A DNA stretch of 64,000 nucleotides from Mumia xiangluensis (GTDB lineage: Bacteria > Actinomycetota > Actinomycetes > Propionibacteriales > Nocardioidaceae). The notes beneath the pieces are model-generated. The model did not search any database and was not told the origin of the DNA. It saw nothing but the letters and a program-made list of their open reading frames with translations. The stretch's first letter is position 1. Each line of letters begins with the position of its first letter. Shown one piece after another: positions 1 to 7,994 of the stretch. The position numbers and the translations under genes are program-made. The stretch spans positions 248,001 to 312,000 of the forward strand of contig NZ_WJYO01000001.1 of the NCBI RefSeq assembly GCF_010994095.1. The letters are read 5' to 3'.

Positions 1-1101
1 GCGGCGCCTGCTGAGCCCGCGGTCGCGCTCGTGCAGCGCGGAGGGTGCGACTTCGCCGTCAAGGCCGACAACGCGACAGCGGCCGGCTACGACGCGCTGA
101 TCATCTTCAACGAGGGCAACCCCGGCCGTACGGAGCTCTCCGTCGGCACGCTCGGCACGCCCAAGTCGATCCCGGTCGTCGGACTGTCCTACGAGGACGC
201 CGTCGCCCTCCTCGACCAGGTCGAGGCAGGCCCGGTCAGCGTGAACGTCTCGACCGAGGTGGAGACCGACCCGAACCGCACGACGTGGAACGTCATCGCG
301 AACCTCAACGCGAAGGACCTCAAGAAGGTCAAGAACAAGGACCAGGTCGTCGTGGTCGGGGCGCACCTCGACTCCGTCACGGCGGGTCCCGGCATCAACG
401 ACAACGGCAGCGGCACGGCCGGCATCCTCGCGATCGCGCAGGAGATGGCCGATCTCAAGCTGACCAAGAAGCTGTCGCGTCCGGTGCGCTTCGCATTCTG
501 GGGTGCTGAGGAGGCGAACCTGCTCGGGTCCGAGCACTACGTCGCCTCGCTCACCGACCAGCAGCGGTCGAAGATCTACGCGAACCTCAACTTCGACATG
601 ATCGGCTCGCCGAACTACGTCCGGTTCGTCTACGACGGCGACGGCTCCAACGGTGGACCGGTCGGCCCGCCCGGATCCGACGTCATCGAGACGGTCTTCA
701 CCGACTACTTCGAGAGCCAGGGTCTCGCCAGCGAGCCGACGGACTTCGACGGACGCTCCGACTACGGGCCGTTCATCGCCGCCGGCATCCCCGCAGGCGG
801 GCTCTTCTCCGGTGCCGAGGGCGTCAAGACCCCGGAGCAGGCCGCGATCTACGGCGGCACGGCCGGTGAGTGGTACGACCCGTGCTACCACCAGGCCTGC
901 GACGACATCACCAACCTCAGTGTGAAGTCGCTGAACGAGCTCGGCGACGCCGCCGCGCACGCGACGCTGACGTTGACGAAGTCCAGGTCAGGGCTGTTCC
1001 CCGACGGCAGCCGCAAGGCCAAGGCCTCCGCGGCAGCCAAGGCGCAGGCGCTCTCGGCGCCGACCGCCGGGGCGTACTCGGGGCACGCGCTCACACACTG
1101 A
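1..1101 (+). CDS. Secreted M28 family aminopeptidase with PA domain (5' end missing)
   Basis: The window opens inside this gene, so the start and signal peptide are not visible; the frame is open from base 1 (366 residues seen). The first ~75 residues look like a protease-associated domain (RGGCDFAVKADNA, then GYDALIIFN). The rest is an M28 metallopeptidase: likely zinc and catalytic residues are the His of GAHLDS (visible residue ~122), the Asp of INDNGSG, the paired Glu of WGAEEANLLGS, the Asp of LNFDMIG and the late His of CYHQACDD. PA plus M28 is the layout of exported actinobacterial aminopeptidases (Streptomyces griseus aminopeptidase type), which release N-terminal amino acids outside the cell. 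The last ~35 residues are an Ala/Lys-rich tail. A strong hairpin terminator follows. Confidence 0.9.
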   Translation, partial: AAPAEPAVALVQRGGCDFAVKADNATAAGYDALIIFNEGNPGRTELSVGTLGTPKSIPVVGLSYEDAVALLDQVEAGPVSVNVSTEVETDPNRTTWNVIANLNAKDLKKVKNKDQVVVVGAHLDSVTAGPGINDNGSGTAGILAIAQEMADLKLTKKLSRPVRFAFWGAEEANLLGSEHYVASLTDQQRSKIYANLNFDMIGSPNYVRFVYDGDGSNGGPVGPPGSDVIETVFTDYFESQGLASEPTDFDGRSDYGPFIAAGIPAGGLFSGAEGVKTPEQAAIYGGTAGEWYDPCYHQACDDITNLSVKSLNELGDAAAHATLTLTKSRSGLFPDGSRKAKASAAAKAQALSAPTAGAYSGHALTH

Positions 1102-1113
1102 CGCAACCCGACA

Positions 1114-1162
1114 GAAGGACCCGACGTCCCCGCCAGATGGTGGCGGGGACGTCGGGCCTTCT
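1114..1162 (+). terminator. Intrinsic terminator after M28 peptidase
   Basis: A 15-bp perfect stem (1121-1135 pairs with 1141-1155) around the loop GATGG, extended by GAAGG/CCTTC flanks. It lies 12 bases after the peptidase stop codon. There is no long T-run, as is usual in high-GC actinobacteria. The stem sequence recurs almost unchanged at 4890-4934. Confidence 0.8.
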
Positions 1163-1202
1163 CGATGCTTGTTCACCACGAGTTGGTCGCGCCCACCACG
1201 AC

Positions 1203-1308
1203 GGCGGTGAGCCTGGTCCCACCGAGGTCGCCTCGGGTGGGACCCAACTCACCGCCGTACGGGTGGAGTCGCCTCGGGTGGGACCCAGCTCACCGCCGTA
1301 CGGGTGGA
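1203..1308. repeat. Intergenic inverted plus 41-bp tandem repeat
   Basis: Two 41-bp direct repeats, 1227-1267 and 1268-1308, differ at one base; the unit includes GGGTGGGACCCA and CCGTACGG. The segment 1203-1227 is an imperfect inverted copy of 1231-1256, so the unit can also fold as a long hairpin. It fills the gap between two convergent genes and may act as a bidirectional terminator. It resembles a REP-type extragenic element rather than a coding sequence. Confidence 0.75.
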
Positions 1309-1320
1309 GGCGCGTCGATG

Positions 1321-2067
1321 TCAGTCCGTCGTGGTCCGCTTGACGGCGAGGAGCGCGTCCGCGAGCGCGGTGACCCCGTCGGGCTCGAGGATGTCGCCGA
1401 GGAGGCCCACGAACGCGCCGTCGAGAGCGTTCTCGGCGTCGCGCCAGCGGCCCGCGTCGCTCGGCCGCTGCTGCGTGCGCACCTCGGCGACCTCGTCGTC
1501 GTTCCAGCCGAGCTTGCCCATGCGGTCCGGACCCGCCTCGGTGTCCACCAGCATCGCGGAGGGCACCGACAGCCCGACCAGCCCCAGCGCGGCGAAGTAC
1601 AGGCCACCCCTGAGCTCGCGAACCGTCATCGTCGCCTGCGCGAGGCGGGCGGGGACGTCATCGGGTCGATCGGCGCGCTGCCAGCCCTGCGCGAGCAGCA
1701 TCGGCGGCAGCTGTGCCACGTCGAGCACACGCTCCAGCAGGTCGGTCGCCGTGCGCGACGCGGCGTCGTCGACCAGGTGGGCGCGGCCCCACCGGTGACA
1801 GACGTCGAGGTACGCCTCTGCGGACTCCGCAGCGGAGACGCTTGCGCTGCGCTCCCAGATGGTGTCGACGACGCGGCGCGGGAAGATCCCGAGGACGTCG
1901 TACGCCGCGTCGGTCGTGACGTCGCCCAGGACGCCGACCCGGCCGCGGAAGTAGAGGGCTGATGCGGGCATGCCGATCTCCTTCGACGTCGACCGGATCA
2001 GGTCCGACGTCATGAAGATGCTGCCGAGGGGGCCGAGCGAGTCGCGCCAAGGATTCAGGGGGGCCAT
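1321..2067 (-). CDS. SCO6745-family protein
   Basis: A 248-residue soluble, mostly helical protein. The opening (about residues 1-60: alanine/proline N-terminus, MTSDLIRSTSKEIGM, then YFRGRVGVLGD) and the regular helical body with RTATDLLERVL match the actinobacterial family named after Streptomyces SCO6745. The biochemical role of that family is not known to me. The ATG at 2067 is supported by a leaderless -10 box six bases upstream. It stands alone, convergent with the M28 gene and divergent from the small membrane protein gene at 2150. Confidence 0.6.
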   Translation of the reverse strand: MAPLNPWRDSLGPLGSIFMTSDLIRSTSKEIGMPASALYFRGRVGVLGDVTTDAAYDVLGIFPRRVVDTIWERSASVSAAESAEAYLDVCHRWGRAHLVDDAASRTATDLLERVLDVAQLPPMLLAQGWQRADRPDDVPARLAQATMTVRELRGGLYFAALGLVGLSVPSAMLVDTEAGPDRMGKLGWNDDEVAEVRTQQRPSDAGRWRDAENALDGAFVGLLGDILEPDGVTALADALLAVKRTTTD

Positions 2068-2073
2068 ACCTGC

Positions 2074-2079
2074 ACCGTA
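2074..2079 (-). promoter_or_regulatory. Leaderless -10 box (SCO6745-family gene)
   Basis: TACGGT on the minus strand, six bases (GCAGGT) before the ATG at 2067. This spacing puts the transcription start at or next to the start codon. Confidence 0.6.
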
Positions 2080-2149
2080 ACGGCCCCGTGACTCCGGGCG
2101 CAGCGCCCACCACTAGGGTTGGTGGGACTTCTTCCCCCGAGGAGTCACC

Positions 2150-2371
2150 TTGCTCGTCCTGCGCCTCATCGCTGCCAACTGCGCCCTCGTCGCAGCCTGG
2201 CTCGGCACGCTCTTCCTTCTCGGATTCCGGGCGATCCCGATGCAGCTCGGCCTGCTGGCGCTGGGCATCGTGACGTCGTCGATGCTCGTGTCGAAGGCGA
2301 TCCTGGAGCGCGAACGCCGGCGTGTGCCGGTCGATGCTGGGCCGGAGTCACTGGCAACAGCCGAGGCCTGA
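2150..2371 (+). CDS. Small two-helix membrane protein
   Basis: A 73-residue protein with two hydrophobic segments (about residues 2-25 and 31-48) and a charged tail beginning LERERRR. The TTG start is chosen because CGAGGAG lies six bases upstream. Its size and layout resemble DUF4229-type small actinobacterial membrane proteins, but I cannot confirm the family. It sits between the SCO6745-family gene, transcribed away, and the Rrf2 regulator, which converges on it. No function is assigned. Confidence 0.65.
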   Translation: MLVLRLIAANCALVAAWLGTLFLLGFRAIPMQLGLLALGIVTSSMLVSKAILERERRRVPVDAGPESLATAEA

Positions 2372-2397
2372 CCACGACGCACGCCGCGGGAGTCGGC

Positions 2398-2856
2398 TCA
2401 GTGAGGTTGCCAGGCGTCGTCGTCCTTGGTCAGCGATTCGACGCCGCCGGGGAGCTGGCCGTCGGCCAGGTGCTGGATCGTGACCGACTCGAAGACCTCT
2501 CGGAGGCTCGCGCGGGCGGCGATCCACACGTACTGGAGGACCTCGGCCGAACCGCTGTACGAGACAGCCTCAGGCCGCAGGCCGTACACGCTGACGAGCG
2601 GGCCGTCGACGGCGCGGATCACGTCAGCGACGGTGATATCGGTCGCCTCGCGCGCAAGGCGCCACCCGCCGGACTGACCGCGCTGGCTGACGACGATCCC
2701 AGCACGGCGCAGGTCGGCGAGGATCGCCTGGAGGAACCCGTGCGGGATCTCCTGCTTGCGCCCGATCTCCTCCGCGGAGACCGGGGAGGAGTCGTCGCGT
2801 CCGGCGATCTCGATGAGACCGCGAAGGGCGTAGTCGGACTTCGTGGAGACCCGCAT
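2398..2856 (-). CDS. Rrf2 family transcriptional regulator, no Fe-S cysteines
   Basis: A 152-residue Rrf2 protein: N-terminal winged helix (MRVSTKSDYALRGLIEIA), recognition region with EEIGRKQEIPHGFLQAILADL, the wing SQRGQSGGWRLA, and the typical ITVADVIRAVDGPL segment. It contains no cysteine at all, so it cannot bind the iron-sulfur cluster of IscR or NsrR and must sense something else, for example a ligand or an acyl-CoA (inference). The ATG has GGGAGA nine bases upstream. It diverges from the acyl-CoA dehydrogenase gene, and the 145-base gap holds two operator-like dyads. This suggests that it controls that enzyme and perhaps itself. Confidence 0.85.
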   Translation of the reverse strand: MRVSTKSDYALRGLIEIAGRDDSSPVSAEEIGRKQEIPHGFLQAILADLRRAGIVVSQRGQSGGWRLAREATDITVADVIRAVDGPLVSVYGLRPEAVSYSGSAEVLQYVWIAARASLREVFESVTIQHLADGQLPGGVESLTKDDDAWQPH

Positions 2857-2915
2857 GAGATAAGTCTCCCAGATCCGTACACGTACTCGGGTTGCACCGC
2901 CCCGGGCTTGCGTTG

Positions 2916-2955
2916 GTTACTTGTGAGTAGGACACTGTTATTACTCGCTAGTAAT
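2916..2955. promoter_or_regulatory. Tandem 6-4-6 dyads, candidate Rrf2 operators
   Basis: Perfect dyad ATTACT, CGCT, AGTAAT at 2940-2955 and a weaker copy GTTACT, TGTG, AGTAGG at 2916-2931, with centres 24 bases apart. They lie in the divergent gap between the Rrf2 regulator and the acyl-CoA dehydrogenase. The AT-rich dyad stands out from the surrounding GC-rich DNA. Confidence 0.55.
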
Positions 2956-3001
2956 CCCGCTGCACACCCCAAGCAGCACGAATGATCAAGGACCTGTCGC
3001 C

Positions 3002-4873
3002 GTGAGCCACTACAAGAGCAACCTTCGCGACATCGAGTTCAACCTCTTCGAGGTCTTCGGCCGCGACGAAGTCCTCGGGACGGGCCTCTTCGAGGACCTC
3101 GACGTCGACACCGCCAAGAGCATCCTGAGCGAGATCGACCGCATGGCCCGCGAGGACCTCGCCGAGTCGTTCGCCGACGCTGACCGGAACCCGCCCGTCT
3201 ACGACCCCGAGGCCTGCACCGTGACGATGCCGGCAGGCTTCGCCAAGGCGTACAAGACCTGGATGGACTCCGAGTGGTTCCGCCTGCAGCTGCCCGTCGA
3301 GCTCGGCGGCCAGCCTGCTCCGGCGTCGCTGGTGTGGTCCACGGCCGAGCTCGTCCTCGGCGCCAACCCGCCGGTGTGGATGTACTCGGCCGGCCCGAAC
3401 TTCGGCTACATCGTCCACCGCAACGGCACCGACCGTGACAAGCAGATCGCCAAGCACATGGTCGAGCGCCACTGGGGCGCCACCATGGTGCTGACCGAGC
3501 CCGACGCCGGCTCCGACGTGGGCGCCGGCCGCACCAAGGCGTACCTCCAGGAGGACGGCACCTGGCACATCGAGGGTGTCAAGCGCTTCATCACCTCGGC
3601 CGAGCACGACATGAGCGAGAACATCATCCACCTGGTGCTCGCGCGTCCGGTCGGCATCGAGGGCGTCGGCGGCCCGGGCACCAAGGGCCTCTCGCTGTTC
3701 GTCGTCCCCAAGTACGGCTTCGACCTCGAGACCGGTGAGCTCGACGGCACCCGCAACGGCGCCTACGTCACGAACGTCGAGAAGAAGATGGGCATCAAGG
3801 TCTCGACGACCTGCGAGCTCACCTTCGGCGACTCCTCGGTGGGCAACGGCCAGCCGGCCAAGGGCTGGCTGCTCGGCGAGGTCCACGACGGCATCGCCCA
3901 GATGTTCCAGGTCATCGAGAACGCCCGCATGCTCGTCGGCACGAAGGCCATCGCGACGCTGTCGACCGGCTACCTCAACGCCCTCGACTACGCGAAGGAG
4001 CGCGTCCAGGGCGCCGACATGCTCGACCCGGCCAAGGACGCGCCGCGCGTGACGATCACGCACCACCCGGACGTGCGGCGCTCGCTGATGACGCAGAAGG
4101 CGTTCGCCGAGGCGCTGCGGTCGCTGGTCCTCTACACCGCGAGCTGGCAGGACCGGGTCATGCAGGCGGAGGCCGCTGGCACCGAGGACAAGCTCGCCGA
4201 GCGCGTCAACGACCTGCTGCTCCCGATCGTCAAGGGCTACGGCTCGGAGCGCTCGTGGGTCCTGCTCGGCACCGAGTCGCTCCAGACCTTCGGCGGCTCC
4301 GGCTTCCTCCAGGACTACCCGATCGAGCAGTACGTCCGCGACGCCAAGATCGACACCCTGTACGAGGGCACCACGGCGATCCAGGGCCAGGACCTCTTCT
4401 TCCGCAAGATCGTCAAGGACCAGGGCCAGGCCATCGCGCACGTCGCGCAGGAGATCCAGGCGTTCATCGGCTCCGAGGCGGGCAACGGTCGTCTCAAGCT
4501 CGAGCGCGAGCTGCTCGCCAAGGGCCTCGAGGACGCCCAGGGCATCCTCGGCGTCGTCTTCGGCCAGATGATGTCGGCCAACCCGGCCGACGGCGGCGAC
4601 CCGAAGAACGTCTACAAGGTCGGCCTCAACACCAGCCGCCTGCTCATGGCGCTCGGCGACGTCGTCTGCGCGTGGCTGCTGCTGCGCGGCGCCGAGGTCG
4701 CGCTCAACGCCCTCGCCGGTGAGGTCTCGGCGTCGGACAAGCACTTCTACGAGGGCAAGGTCGCTGCTGCGCAGTTCTTCGCCCGCCAGGTGCTCCCGAA
4801 GCTCGCCGCCGAGAAGGTCATCGCCGAGTCGACCGACCTCGACGTCATGGAGCTCGACGAGGCCGCCTTCTGA
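3002..4873 (+). CDS. Acyl-CoA dehydrogenase, long form (FadE type)
   Basis: A 623-residue FAD-dependent acyl-CoA dehydrogenase catalysing the alpha,beta-oxidation of acyl-CoA in fatty-acid degradation. The opening [19 protein letters not shown] is typical of the long (~600 residue) actinobacterial FadE group, which carries a C-terminal helical extension. Visible family marks are [18 protein letters not shown] (FAD/substrate region, ~residues 160-180), [20 protein letters not shown], and [12 protein letters not shown], where the active-site Glu usually lies. The GTG at 3002 is chosen to fit the conserved N-terminus; AAGGA lies ~11 bases upstream. The gene is probably monocistronic, being bounded by candidate Rrf2 operators and a strong terminator. 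Confidence 0.92.
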   Translation: MSHYKSNLRDIEFNLFEVFGRDEVLGTGLFEDLDVDTAKSILSEIDRMAREDLAESFADADRNPPVYDPEACTVTMPAGFAKAYKTWMDSEWFRLQLPVELGGQPAPASLVWSTAELVLGANPPVWMYSAGPNFGYIVHRNGTDRDKQIAKHMVERHWGATMVLTEPDAGSDVGAGRTKAYLQEDGTWHIEGVKRFITSAEHDMSENIIHLVLARPVGIEGVGGPGTKGLSLFVVPKYGFDLETGELDGTRNGAYVTNVEKKMGIKVSTTCELTFGDSSVGNGQPAKGWLLGEVHDGIAQMFQVIENARMLVGTKAIATLSTGYLNALDYAKERVQGADMLDPAKDAPRVTITHHPDVRRSLMTQKAFAEALRSLVLYTASWQDRVMQAEAAGTEDKLAERVNDLLLPIVKGYGSERSWVLLGTESLQTFGGSGFLQDYPIEQYVRDAKIDTLYEGTTAIQGQDLFFRKIVKDQGQAIAHVAQEIQAFIGSEAGNGRLKLERELLAKGLEDAQGILGVVFGQMMSANPADGGDPKNVYKVGLNTSRLLMALGDVVCAWLLLRGAEVALNALAGEVSASDKHFYEGKVAAAQFFARQVLPKLAAEKVIAESTDLDVMELDEAAF

Positions 4874-4889
4874 CGAAGGACCTGACCGG

Positions 4890-4934
4890 AGGACCCGGCG
4901 TCCCCGCCACGACCTGGCGGGGACGTCGGGTCCT
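4890..4934 (+). terminator. Intrinsic terminator after acyl-CoA dehydrogenase
   Basis: A 20-bp stem (4890-4909 with 4915-4934, one G-U pair) around the loop CGACC, followed by TTTC. The stem is nearly the same sequence as the terminator at 1114-1162. Confidence 0.85.
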
Positions 4935-4954
4935 TTCGTAGCGACGAACGCCCG

Positions 4955-5893
4955 TCACGGGAGGCAGGTGGAGGGGCCGGCGGCGGACGTCGCGAGCTGG
5001 CAGAGGTCCCAACCGCGGTCGTCGGTACGAGTCGTGCCGGGACTGCGGGTGATCCCGCCACCGTCCTCCTGGTCCCCCGGAGCGTCCAGCAGGGTGCCGT
5101 CGTGGCCGACGACCTGCGTCTCGAGCGAGAGCGCGTGCGCTCCTCGGAGCGCGGTCGGCGCGACCCGCGCCTGGACGAACACGTAGCGGCCGACCGCGCG
5201 GGCCACGTGCCACGGGCCAGGCACGCCGTCGACGACGAAGCGCTGACGGACGGCGGCGACCCGCTCGTCGACCTCGTACGTGGCACCGTTGCTGCCGACG
5301 GCGTAGCCGCCCGGTCCGTCGGTCGGGATCGCCGGATGCGTCGCATCAGTGTGGTTGTCGGCCGACTTGCTGCCGCGCCCGCCCATGCTGGCGACACCGT
5401 CGACGGCACGGAGGGCGCCCGCCTTCGTCAGGGTGGCCTCGCACCCAAGCGTCTCGCCAGTCTCCGAGTCCTTCACGATGACGATCGCCGTGGCGGCGCG
5501 GCCCCGGAGCAGCGATCGCTGGACCTGGGCCGAGAGCACCTCTGACGCGACGATGGTCGCGCTGCGGCCGATCGAGGTCACGCACTCCGTGGCGACCGCA
5601 GCAGCCTGATCGGGTGGCAGGTCGCGGATCCAGAGCTCGACGTCGGCCGGCTGCCCAGAGGCCACCGACGGGGCCGCGACCGACGGCACCGACGGCGGTG
5701 TGCCGACCGGGTCGTCCCCGGCGTAGCCGAGGCTGAGGCCGATCACGGTCGCCGCGGCCACGGATGCCGCGACCGGCGCTGCCCAGCGCAGCGCCGGCGT
5801 GCTGCGACGACGCGGCGGGGACGTGGCGAGGATCCGCGCGACACGCTCGTCCTTGTCCGGGAGCAACCGCTCGGGCGGAAGGTCGATCCTCAT
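4955..5893 (-). CDS. Membrane-anchored protein co-encoded with ECF sigma factor (possible anti-sigma)
   Basis: A 312-residue protein. Residues 1-33 are cytoplasmic and charged, residues ~35-55 form one membrane helix (WAAPVAASVAAATVIGLSL), and ~250 residues are extracytoplasmic, with four cysteines. The ATG at 5893 overlaps the sigma factor stop by four bases, so translation is coupled. The short cytoplasmic tail, single helix and position suggest an anti-sigma factor or a sensor partner of the sigma factor. However, there is no zinc-binding HxxxCxxC anti-sigma motif and the external domain matches no family I know. The function is inferred from context only. Confidence 0.6.
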   Translation of the reverse strand: MRIDLPPERLLPDKDERVARILATSPPRRRSTPALRWAAPVAASVAAATVIGLSLGYAGDDPVGTPPSVPSVAAPSVASGQPADVELWIRDLPPDQAAAVATECVTSIGRSATIVASEVLSAQVQRSLLRGRAATAIVIVKDSETGETLGCEATLTKAGALRAVDGVASMGGRGSKSADNHTDATHPAIPTDGPGGYAVGSNGATYEVDERVAAVRQRFVVDGVPGPWHVARAVGRYVFVQARVAPTALRGAHALSLETQVVGHDGTLLDAPGDQEDGGGITRSPGTTRTDDRGWDLCQLATSAAGPSTCLP

Positions 5894-6492
5894 GCCAGTT
5901 CCTCTCGTCGCACGATCACGGGCTGCTCGCCGAGGCGCGCACGGGCGCGGGCGAGGCGGGACTTGACGGTTCCGACCGGGACGTCGAGCGCGTCCGCGGT
6001 CTCCTGCATCGAGCAGCCGGACCACCACACGAGCTCGACGACCGCGCGCTGCCCAGCGGGAAGGCGGTCCACGACAGCCCGGATCTGACGCATCCGGCGC
6101 TCGCTGTCGACGTCGGCCGCGACCGCGTCGGCGTGGTCTCGGCTCACCTCGTCGACCGGGACCTTGCGCCTCAGGGCTGCGAGCCGACGCGTGCCACGCA
6201 GCGCGTTGGCGCACTCCTTCGACGCCATCGCGAGCAGGACCCCGCGCGCCGACTCGCCCCGCAGCTCCTCGACCCTGCCGACCCGCACCCGGCGCCACAA
6301 CGCCAGGAACGTGGCCTGAGTGACGTCGTCGGCGGTCGCCCAGCACGCCACCCGCCGGAAGGCGAAGTTGTAGACCTCGTCGCCGTACCGCGCGAACAGC
6401 GCAGCGAACGCGCGCTCGCTCCCCGCCCGGAGCTCGTCCCACGTCCCACGGTCGGTGTGCGAGTCGCGACGGGGTCCATCAAGGCTGCTCAC
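5890..6492 (-). CDS. ECF RNA polymerase sigma factor
   Basis: About 200 residues with the two ECF regions. Region 2 is LFARYGDEVYNFAFRRVACWATADDVTQATFLALW; region 4 has LPAGQRAVVELVWWSGCSMQETADALDVPVGTVKSRLARARARL. I place the start at GTG 6492 because a -10-like GACTCT lies just upstream. A longer reading from 6543 would run up against the -10 box of the divergent gene at 6560. It is the first gene of a two-gene unit with the membrane protein that overlaps its stop codon. The target promoters and the signal are not evident from the sequence. Confidence 0.88.
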   Translation of the reverse strand: MSSLDGPRRDSHTDRGTWDELRAGSERAFAALFARYGDEVYNFAFRRVACWATADDVTQATFLALWRRVRVGRVEELRGESARGVLLAMASKECANALRGTRRLAALRRKVPVDEVSRDHADAVAADVDSERRMRQIRAVVDRLPAGQRAVVELVWWSGCSMQETADALDVPVGTVKSRLARARARLGEQPVIVRREELA

Positions 6493-6547
6493 ACCCAGAA
6501 GAGTCCACCATCGACCGGCGGGTTCCCTCGTCCGGGCGTGCACGGCC

Positions 6548-6553
6548 TACCCT
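6548..6553 (+). promoter_or_regulatory. Leaderless -10 box (membrane protein gene 6560)
   Basis: TACCCT six bases (CGGGTC) before the ATG at 6560. Confidence 0.6.
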
Positions 6554-6559
6554 CGGGTC

Positions 6560-7099
6560 ATGCCGTCGCGCGCGTGGTACGGAGTCGGGCTTGCCCTGGC
6601 GGTGATCGGCATCGTCGGGGCGGTGCTGCTCGGCCTCGCGGCCGTCGGCGTCGCCCGGAACGCCGAGGTGACGTCGCTGCCGCCGGACGGGTCACTCAAC
6701 GTGCCGGTCAACCGGTTCGCCGTGTGGGTCGAGGCGGACGTCCCTGCCGGCAGCACCGGAGCCGATCTCGGCGTCACGTGCGACCTTCTGCCTCAGGGCG
6801 GAGCGGTGATCGAGGTGCCGGCGTTCCGCAACCAGTCCGCGTCGGTCGGCGACTGGCACCTGGTCGCCCTCTCGGCCACCGACAGCACGAGCGACTGGGC
6901 AGGCGTTCCCGCGACCCTGTCGTGCGAGTCGACGGACCCGCGGCTGGCCGACGCGACCTGGGGCACCGGCAAGCAGCCGCAGGTCCTCGGGGTGCTCGCG
7001 CTGTCGCTGGGCGCCCTGGCCATCGGTGTCGGCGGTGTCGTCGTCGGAGCCCTCGCGGCGCTGCTCGTGTGGTTCCTGAGGCGACCGCGGCGAGCCTAG
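6560..7099 (+). CDS. Membrane protein with two helices flanking an external domain
   Basis: A 179-residue protein. Hydrophobic segments at about residues 5-30 and 140-172 bracket a ~110-residue extracytoplasmic region rich in Thr, Ser and Val with two cysteines. The protein ends in RRPRRA on the cytoplasmic side. The leaderless -10 box fixes the ATG. It diverges from the ECF sigma factor gene, so the two may share a regulatory region. I do not recognise a family. Confidence 0.7.
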   Translation: MPSRAWYGVGLALAVIGIVGAVLLGLAAVGVARNAEVTSLPPDGSLNVPVNRFAVWVEADVPAGSTGADLGVTCDLLPQGGAVIEVPAFRNQSASVGDWHLVALSATDSTSDWAGVPATLSCESTDPRLADATWGTGKQPQVLGVLALSLGALAIGVGGVVVGALAALLVWFLRRPRRA

Positions 7100-7231
7100 T
7101 CCGCCGTCGTCCGACGCAGGAAACGCGGCGTCCGATTGCCGCCAGCAGGCCATGCCTGCCGATGCTGGGATGGAGGTCGCGCCGCGATAGACCAGGGCCG
7201 CGGCGCCCACCTCTCCGAAAGGACGTCGTCC

Positions 7232-7966
7232 ATGAAGGTTGCGCTCATCACCGGCGCCAACAGGGGGATCGGCTTCGCCACCGCACGCCTCCTCGCGAAG
7301 CACGACCACCACGTGATCGTGGCCTCGCGCAACCCTGCGGCCGGCGAGGAAGCGGCGCAGCGCCTGGCTGAGGAAGGTCACTCCGCCAGCAGCCTCGCCC
7401 TGGACGTCACCGACCCGACCCAGATCCGGTCAGCGGTGGCGGACGTCAGCGAACGGTTCGGCCACCTCGACGTGCTGGTCAACAACGCTGGCATCCTCCC
7501 CGAGGCGACCGAGGCCGAACCGGGGAGCGACATGGACGTCGCGATGTTCGAGAAGACCTTCGCCACCAACGTGTTCGGGCCCGTCGCCGTCTCCTCCGCC
7601 TTCCTGCCGTTGCTGCGCGAGAGCACGGCCGGCCGGATCGTGAACGTCTCGAGCACGATGGGGTCGCTGACCGACCAGTCCGACCCCGAGTCTCCGTACT
7701 ACCCGATGATGGTGCCGGCCTACCGGGCGTCGAAGGCCGCGCTGAACAACGTCACGGTCGCGCTGGCCAAGGCGTTGGCGCAGACCCCGGTCAAGGTCAC
7801 CTCCGTGTGCCCCGGATGGGTTCAGACCGATCTCGCTCCCGGCAACCGCCAGCAGGCACCCACGCCCTCCGAGGTCGCGGCCGAGGTGGTCGCCGCCGCG
7901 GCCACGCTTCCCGAGGACGCCGCGTCGGGCACCTTCGTCGACGCCCACGGGACGGTGCCGTGGTGA
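7232..7966 (+). CDS. Short-chain dehydrogenase/reductase
   Basis: A 244-residue classical SDR. NAD(P) fold: TGANRGIGFATARLL (residues ~7-21) and NNAGI. Catalytic Ser lies in VNVSSTMGS, with Tyr and Lys in YRASKAALN. The PGWVQTDL segment is typical of carbonyl-reductase-like SDRs. The ATG at 7232 follows GAAAGGA by ten bases. The protein ends VDAHGTVPW, so it has no membrane or targeting tail. The substrate cannot be inferred. It is a single gene, convergent with the thioredoxin-NHL gene. Confidence 0.9.
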   Translation: MKVALITGANRGIGFATARLLAKHDHHVIVASRNPAAGEEAAQRLAEEGHSASSLALDVTDPTQIRSAVADVSERFGHLDVLVNNAGILPEATEAEPGSDMDVAMFEKTFATNVFGPVAVSSAFLPLLRESTAGRIVNVSSTMGSLTDQSDPESPYYPMMVPAYRASKAALNNVTVALAKALAQTPVKVTSVCPGWVQTDLAPGNRQQAPTPSEVAAEVVAAAATLPEDAASGTFVDAHGTVPW

Positions 7967-7994
7967 GCGGCGGCGAACCCCGCCGTCGACGGGC

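Noticed and set aside
2948-4744. A 598-codon open frame antisense to the acyl-CoA dehydrogenase
   Set aside because: Typical mirror frame in very GC-rich DNA; the sequence is low-complexity in Val, Leu, Arg and Asp, has no domain and lies wholly on the opposite strand of a clear enzyme gene.
5890-6543. Longer start (6543) for the ECF sigma factor
   Set aside because: It would run right up to the -10 box of the divergent gene and adds 17 residues without family similarity; GTG 6492 with its own -10-like box fits better.
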